A stretch of 64,000 nt of DNA from Accumulibacter sp964420975 (GTDB lineage: Bacteria > Pseudomonadota > Gammaproteobacteria > Burkholderiales > Rhodocyclaceae): NCBI GenBank assembly GCA_964420975.1, contig CAYQVH010000001.1:281045-345044 (forward strand), written 5' to 3'. A program made the translations under genes and the position numbers. The notes under the pieces are model-generated. The model was not told where the DNA came from. It saw nothing but the letters and a program-made list of their open reading frames with translations, and made no database searches. Of the stretch, positions 60,012-64,000 are shown one piece after another. The first letter of the stretch is position 1. The number at the start of each line of letters is the position of its first letter.

Positions 60012-61076
60012 ATGAGTCATTACGAAGAACGTCTCGAGCGGGATCTCGCCCAGCTCAAACAACAACTTGCGTTTCTCGCCGCACTCGTCGAGAAGGCTCT
60101 CGAAGACGCCGTCCATGCCCTGCTGGTCGACGACGACGACCTGGCTTACACGACGATTCTCGCCGACAACCGCGTCAACGCCGCGAGCAACGAACTCGAA
60201 CGCCTGTGCAACGCGTTCATCGGTGTGCACCTGCCAAGCGGTCGTCACCTGCGTCTGATGTCCGCGATCATTCATACCAACGTCGCGCTCGAACGCGTCG
60301 GCGACTATGCCGTCACGGTCTGTCGCGACGCGGTTCGCCTTGCCCGCCCGCAAGGCCTGCTCGGACGCGAGATCGAGCTGATGGCCGGCGAGTCGCGGCA
60401 GATGCTGAAACAGGCGATCGAGGCGTTTCTCGACGACAATCCTGAACGGGCGAAGGCGACGATGGCGATCGCCGACCAGGTGGAAAGAACATTTGACCTG
60501 ATTTTCGTCGATCTGCAGGGTGAGGGAACTCACTTCAGCACCCAGGATCTCTTTGCCTACCTGACGGTCTTCAACTCGCTGGAACGGGTGTCCGACCAAG
60601 CGAAAAACATCTGCGAGGACACCGTCTTCGCGGTCACCGGTGAGGCGAAGGGGCCGAAGCACTTCCGGATCCTCTTTCTCGACGACGACAACTGCCTGCT
60701 CGGCCCCATCGCAGCGGCCATCGCGCGCAAGCACTACCCGGAGGTCGGCGAGTACGACAGCCGCGGCCACCATGCCGGCAAACTCGACCCAGCCGCGGTG
60801 AGCACCCTGCAGGAACTCGGTATCGATCTGGGTGCGCACCAGCCGACCGCACTGGACGCCAACCCGCAGGAGCTGGCGCGCTACGCGATCATCGTCAGTC
60901 TGCAGGGCCCGGTGAAATCGTACGTCGAAGAGATTCCCTTCCACACCGTGGCGCTCGAATGGAGGCTCGCCGCAGCGTCTGCCGCCACGGACGGGCAGCT
61001 ACGGACCATCAGTCGCGAGATCGCGCTGCAGCTCCAGCAGCTGATGACCGTTCTTCGCGGTGGGGAGCCGAACTGA
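60012..61076 (+). CDS. phoU: PhoU fused to a degenerate low-molecular-weight phosphatase domain
   Basis: 354 residues. Residues 1-212 are a normal two-repeat PhoU with the metal motifs LERVGDYAVTVCRDAV (about 93-108) and LERVSDQAKNICEDTV (about 190-205). Residues 217-350 resemble LMW protein tyrosine phosphatase/arsenate reductase: FRILFLDDDNCLLGPIAAAI, VGEYDSRGHHAGKLDPAAVS and ELGIDLGAHQPTAL. The catalytic loop C(X)5R is lost: Asp replaces the nucleophile Cys and Leu the Arg. PhoU links Pst transport to PhoR/PhoB signalling. The extra domain may sense or bind phosphate (inference). The gene sits between pstS and pstC, an unusual place. Confidence 0.85.
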   Translation: MSHYEERLERDLAQLKQQLAFLAALVEKALEDAVHALLVDDDDLAYTTILADNRVNAASNELERLCNAFIGVHLPSGRHLRLMSAIIHTNVALERVGDYAVTVCRDAVRLARPQGLLGREIELMAGESRQMLKQAIEAFLDDNPERAKATMAIADQVERTFDLIFVDLQGEGTHFSTQDLFAYLTVFNSLERVSDQAKNICEDTVFAVTGEAKGPKHFRILFLDDDNCLLGPIAAAIARKHYPEVGEYDSRGHHAGKLDPAAVSTLQELGIDLGAHQPTALDANPQELARYAIIVSLQGPVKSYVEEIPFHTVALEWRLAAASAATDGQLRTISREIALQLQQLMTVLRGGEPN

Positions 61077-61077
61077 C

Positions 61078-62025
61078 ATGACCGCCATCACGACTTCTCT
61101 GAACCCCTCCGCAAACGCCCGGCAGGCGGTCAACTTCGACCGCCGCGACCTCGACTGGTACATCGACAAGGCCGTGCAGGGTTTTGTCTTCGTCTGCGGG
61201 ATCTCGGCGATCCTCTTTGTTCTCGGCATCTTCCTCTTCGTCACCAAGGAAGGCATCGGCTTCGTCTTCGAGAAGCTGAATTTCCGGGAGTTTTTCCTGA
61301 CGCCGTACTGGTCACCGAGCGACGCCGAAGATCCGGAGTACGGCATCCTCGCGCTGATGGCCGGGACCGCCAGCGTCACCGGCCTGGCGATGCTGGTCGC
61401 CGTCCCGTTTTCGCTTGGCGCGGCGATCTACATCGCCGAGTTCGCGACCGGCAAGACGCGTGAAGTGCTGAAGGTTCTGGTCGAGCTGCTGGCCGCGATA
61501 CCGTCGGTGGTCTGGGGCTTCATCGGCCTGGTGATCATGAACCCGCTGCTCATCAAGTGGTTCAACATCCCGGTCGGCCTTTGCGTACTGAACGCCGGCA
61601 TCATCCTCGGTCTGATGGCCGCGCCGATCATGACCTCGATCGCTGAAGACGCGCTGAAGGCCGTCCCCGACCGCTACCGTGAAGCGGCGGAGGCGATGGG
61701 CGCAACGCGCTGGCAAGTCACCTACAAGGTGGTGTTGCCGGCCGCCAAGAACGGCTTGCTCGGCGGCATTCTGCTGGGCGTCGGTCGCGGTTTCGGCGAA
61801 ACGATGGCCGTGCTGATGGCCACCGGACACGCGGTGAACCTCCCCGACAGCCTGTTCGATTCCGTGCGTGCGCTGACCGCGACGATCGCCGCCGAACTCG
61901 GTGAAGCGGTCGTCGGCGGCGAGCACTATCAGGTGCTGTTTACCATCGGCATCTTCCTTTTCCTGGTGACCTTTCTCATCAACCTCAGCGCCGACCTCAT
62001 CGTGCGCGGCATCCGCAAGGGCTAG
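61078..62025 (+). CDS. pstC: phosphate ABC transporter permease PstC
   Basis: 315 residues from ATG 61078, 2 bp after the phoU stop. Six helices, with the N-terminal GFVFVCGISAILFVLGIFLFV, an IPSVVWGFIGLVIMNPLL segment, EAA loop AEAMGATRWQVTYKVVLPAAKNG and GFGETMAVLMATGHA. Forms the channel with PstA. Confidence 0.95.
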   Translation: MTAITTSLNPSANARQAVNFDRRDLDWYIDKAVQGFVFVCGISAILFVLGIFLFVTKEGIGFVFEKLNFREFFLTPYWSPSDAEDPEYGILALMAGTASVTGLAMLVAVPFSLGAAIYIAEFATGKTREVLKVLVELLAAIPSVVWGFIGLVIMNPLLIKWFNIPVGLCVLNAGIILGLMAAPIMTSIAEDALKAVPDRYREAAEAMGATRWQVTYKVVLPAAKNGLLGGILLGVGRGFGETMAVLMATGHAVNLPDSLFDSVRALTATIAAELGEAVVGGEHYQVLFTIGIFLFLVTFLINLSADLIVRGIRKG

Positions 62026-62028
62026 ACC

Positions 62029-62919
62029 ATGACCACGGCCAATCCCTCGCTGTTTCAGGCGAGTGACCTCAACCAGCGCAACCAGCGCGCGCAGAACCTT
62101 TACCGCGTGCTTTTCGGGCTGATGACGGTTCTCCTCATCGTACCGGTGGCGCTGATTCTCGGCACTCTGGTCGTCAAGGGCGGCAGTGTCCTGTCCTGGG
62201 AGTTTCTGTTCACCGCACCGACCGACGGCATGCGCACCGGCGGCATCTTTCCGGCCTTGCTCGGCACGGTATGGCTGGTCACGGTCGCCCTCCTGCTGTC
62301 GGTCCCGATCGGCGTCTTCGCTGCCGTCTATCTCAGCGAGTACGCCGGCGACAACTGGTTTACGCGGATCATCAATCTGGCGATCATCAACCTCGCCGGC
62401 GTGCCGTCGATCGTGCATGCGCTCTTCGGTCTCGGAGCCTTCGTTCTCTTCTTCGGTTTCGGCACCAGCATCCTCGCCGCCAGCCTGACGCTGGCGGTGA
62501 TGACGATGCCGGTGGTCATCGTCGCCACCCGCGAGTCGCTGCAGGCGGTTCCTCAGGCGTTTCGCGAAGCGTGCTGGAACATGGGCGCAACGCGTTGGCA
62601 GACGATCCGCAAGGTCGTGCTGCCGAATTCGATCACCGGCATCCTCACCGGAGTCATCCTCGAAGTCTCGCGTACGGCCGGCGAAACGGCGCCGATCATG
62701 TTTACCGGCGCCGTCTTTTTCACGCCCTTCCTGCCGAACAGCGTCCTCGACCAAACGATGGCGCTGTCGCTGCATCTCTTCGTCGCCGCGACGCAGGTTC
62801 CCGGTATTGCCGAAGAAATCCCGTTTGGTGTCGCGCTGGTCCTGATCGGGCTGGTATTGACGATGAACAGCGTCTCCATCGCTTTTCGCATGTGGCTGCG
62901 GGGAAGAAAGAAATGGTGA
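62029..62919 (+). CDS. pstA: phosphate ABC transporter permease PstA
   Basis: 296 residues. Six helices; the family pieces are SWEFLFTAPTDGMRTGGIFPAL, AGVPSIVHALFGLGAFVLFF, and the EAA loop ACWNMGATRWQTIRKVVLPNS with RTAGETAPIMFTGAVFF. It starts 3 bp after pstC and its end overlaps the PstB-like gene by 7 bp. Confidence 0.95.
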   Translation: MTTANPSLFQASDLNQRNQRAQNLYRVLFGLMTVLLIVPVALILGTLVVKGGSVLSWEFLFTAPTDGMRTGGIFPALLGTVWLVTVALLLSVPIGVFAAVYLSEYAGDNWFTRIINLAIINLAGVPSIVHALFGLGAFVLFFGFGTSILAASLTLAVMTMPVVIVATRESLQAVPQAFREACWNMGATRWQTIRKVVLPNSITGILTGVILEVSRTAGETAPIMFTGAVFFTPFLPNSVLDQTMALSLHLFVAATQVPGIAEEIPFGVALVLIGLVLTMNSVSIAFRMWLRGRKKW

Positions 62920-63725
62920 GCAGCACTTTGGCGGCAGTCGCCGCCCCCGGTCCGCAGCCAATCGAATCGGCGCCGGTCAAACTCGAGACGCGGAATCTGA
63001 CGATCCGTTATGGTTCTACCGTGGCTTTGCGCGACGTTACCCTGTCGGTTCGCGAGCACGAAATCTTCGGCATCATCGGCCCGGCCAACGCCGGCAAGAC
63101 CTCGTTCCTGAAAGCAATCAACCGCATGGACGTGTTTACTTCGGGCATGCGCGTTGAAGGAGACATTCGCTTCAACGACCGCGACACGCGTCGGCTGCAG
63201 AACGTATACGCCTTGCGGCAGCGAATCGGCGTCGTCTTTCCCTTGCCCGTCGGCTTGCCGATGACCATCTACGAGAACGTCGCCTTGTCGCCCCGACTGC
63301 GCGGCATCAAGGAGAAGGCGGAACTCGACGTCATCGTCCAGCGCTGCCTGACCCGCGCTGCGCTCTGGGACGAAGTCAAGGATCGCCTGCACGCGCTCGG
63401 CAGCCTGCTCTCCGGCGGCCAGCAGCAACGCTTGACGATCGCCCGGGCCTTGTCGCAGGAACCCGATCTACTGATGCTGGACGAGTTCTCGATCGCCGTC
63501 GACCCGGTAACGACGATGCGCATCGAGGACGTCCTCAAGGAACTGCGCAAGGAAGTGACCATTCTGCTGGTCACCAACCTGGTTCAGCAGGCGAGGCGCC
63601 TGGCCGACCGCACGGCGTTTTTCCTCAATGGGGAATGCGTCGAAGTCGGTGTGACCGAAGACCTATTTACCGGCGAAATCAAGGATCAGCGCACGCGCGA
63701 CTACGTCGAAGGACGCTTCGGCTAG
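62913..63725 (+). CDS. PstB-like ATPase with altered Q-loop and H-loop
   Basis: 270 residues from ATG 62913 (GGAAG upstream). Overall PstB similarity is clear (VALRDVTLSVREHEIFGIIG; LLSGGQQQRLTIARALS). Walker A is GPANAGKTS (about 56-64), which is functional. However, the Q-loop reads VVFPLPVGLPM with Pro110 where Gln is expected. Walker B reads LLMLDEFSIAVDP, and the H-loop reads LLVTNLVQQARR with Asn222 for His. Loss of both suggests a catalytically weak subunit that works together with the canonical second PstB starting at 63810. The gene begins within the last codons of pstA. Confidence 0.88.
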   Translation: MVSSTLAAVAAPGPQPIESAPVKLETRNLTIRYGSTVALRDVTLSVREHEIFGIIGPANAGKTSFLKAINRMDVFTSGMRVEGDIRFNDRDTRRLQNVYALRQRIGVVFPLPVGLPMTIYENVALSPRLRGIKEKAELDVIVQRCLTRAALWDEVKDRLHALGSLLSGGQQQRLTIARALSQEPDLLMLDEFSIAVDPVTTMRIEDVLKELRKEVTILLVTNLVQQARRLADRTAFFLNGECVEVGVTEDLFTGEIKDQRTRDYVEGRFG

Positions 63726-63809
63726 CAGCCGCCACAGGATTCGACGAGCCAGCGGCGCTGGCGGCTGCCGGCGCCTGCCGCGCCCCCCCAATCAAGGACG
63801 TTATGCCCC

Positions 63810-64000
63810 ATGAAGAGAGACGATTCTGCTGCCCTGCTGCAGCCGCCCCACCCCTACGCGATCCACAGCCAAAGCCTCAACCTCTGGTATGGCACCTTTC
63901 AGGCCTTGTACGACGTTGAGCTGTCGATCCGCCAGGGGATCATCACCTCGATGATCGGGCCGTCGGGGTGCGGCAAGAGCACGTACTTGCGCAGCGTCAA
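63810..64000 (+). CDS. pstB: phosphate ABC transporter ATPase PstB, canonical copy (cut by window end)
   Basis: About 63 residues before the window ends, starting MKRDDSAALLQPPHPYAIH. SLNLWYGTFQALYDVELSI and a fully canonical Walker A, GPSGCGKSTYLRSV, are visible. This is the usual PstB N-terminus. It lies 84 bp downstream of the altered PstB-like gene in the same direction, so the operon holds two pstB genes in tandem. The rest is outside the window. Confidence 0.9.
   Translation, partial: MKRDDSAALLQPPHPYAIHSQSLNLWYGTFQALYDVELSIRQGIITSMIGPSGCGKSTYLRSV

Noticed and set aside
61312..62961. 549-residue reverse-strand frame across pstC and pstA
   Set aside because: Shadow of two clear permease genes; the translation is rich in Asp/Arg/His repeats typical of antisense frames.
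1..64000. CRISPR arrays, tRNA, rRNA
   Set aside because: No regularly spaced repeats and no cloverleaf or rRNA sequence was recognised by reading; a covariance-model scan would be decisive.

Overview
The window is high-GC DNA that reads like a chromosome segment of a Rhodocyclales-type betaproteobacterium (Accumulibacter/Dechloromonas-like). This is inferred from gene content and codon use: a Fur/Fbp iron system, an aat-bpt N-end rule pair, a cysTWA-cysB sulfate operon, a large pst operon, many c-di-GMP-type proteins, and IS1380, IS5 and IS630 remnants. No tRNA, rRNA or CRISPR array was recognised.

Layout. 0-3.4 kb: 5' end of prpE, a degenerate receiver/GGDEF protein, an AcuI/YhdH reductase and a secreted NlpC/P60 peptidase. 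3.4-8.9 kb: ferric iron ABC system (Fur-box fbpA, fused permease fbpB, ATPase fbpC with an extra four-cysteine cluster), then aat and bpt. 8.9-9.7 kb: a pair of SMR transporters. 10.0-29.0 kb: a surface-polysaccharide locus. It has a Kps/Ctr-type ABC exporter (permease, ATPase, PCP, outer-membrane channel), a sugar aminotransferase, a UDP-sugar 2-epimerase and a membrane-spanning glycosyltransferase. These are followed by unusual proteins: a pentapeptide-repeat protein, a C5-epimerase-like protein, two alpha-toroid-like proteins, and three large fusions that each join a methyltransferase-like domain to something else (zinc ribbon plus BNR propeller, polysaccharide deacetylase, five-blade glycosidase-type propeller). 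The middle of this block (about 19.5-24.4 kb) is clearly AT-richer than its surroundings. 29-30.5 kb: a wrecked IS1380. 30.6-35.1 kb: CorC/CNNM-type membrane protein, queD and the pxpBCA 5-oxoprolinase operon, whose last stop codon abuts a deleted IS5-family element.

35.7-53.9 kb is dominated by sulfur metabolism. A leftward sulfate-uptake operon (sbp2, hydrolase, sbp1, cysT, cysW, cysA, cysB) carries a conserved 25-bp motif at the same distance from both binding-protein starts. Head to head with it is a rightward operon: rhodanese, cysK, serine acetyltransferase, XRE regulator, a family 2A encapsulin (SrpI type), and its cargo cysteine desulfurase with a long disordered N-terminal extension. 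An IS630 remnant separates this from zapE, a PAS-GGDEF protein and metY.

54-58.8 kb: degenerate HD-GYP protein, Tat-exported ferritin-like protein, DUF1622 membrane protein and a MASE1 histidine kinase/FixJ-type regulator pair. 59-64 kb: phosphate uptake operon pstS, a PhoU fused to a degenerate low-molecular-weight phosphatase domain, pstC, pstA, a PstB-like ATPase that lacks the Q-loop glutamine and H-loop histidine, and a second canonical pstB cut by the window end.

The most striking systems are the encapsulin/cysteine-desulfurase operon, the methyltransferase-fusion polysaccharide cluster, and the non-canonical PhoU and PstB proteins.
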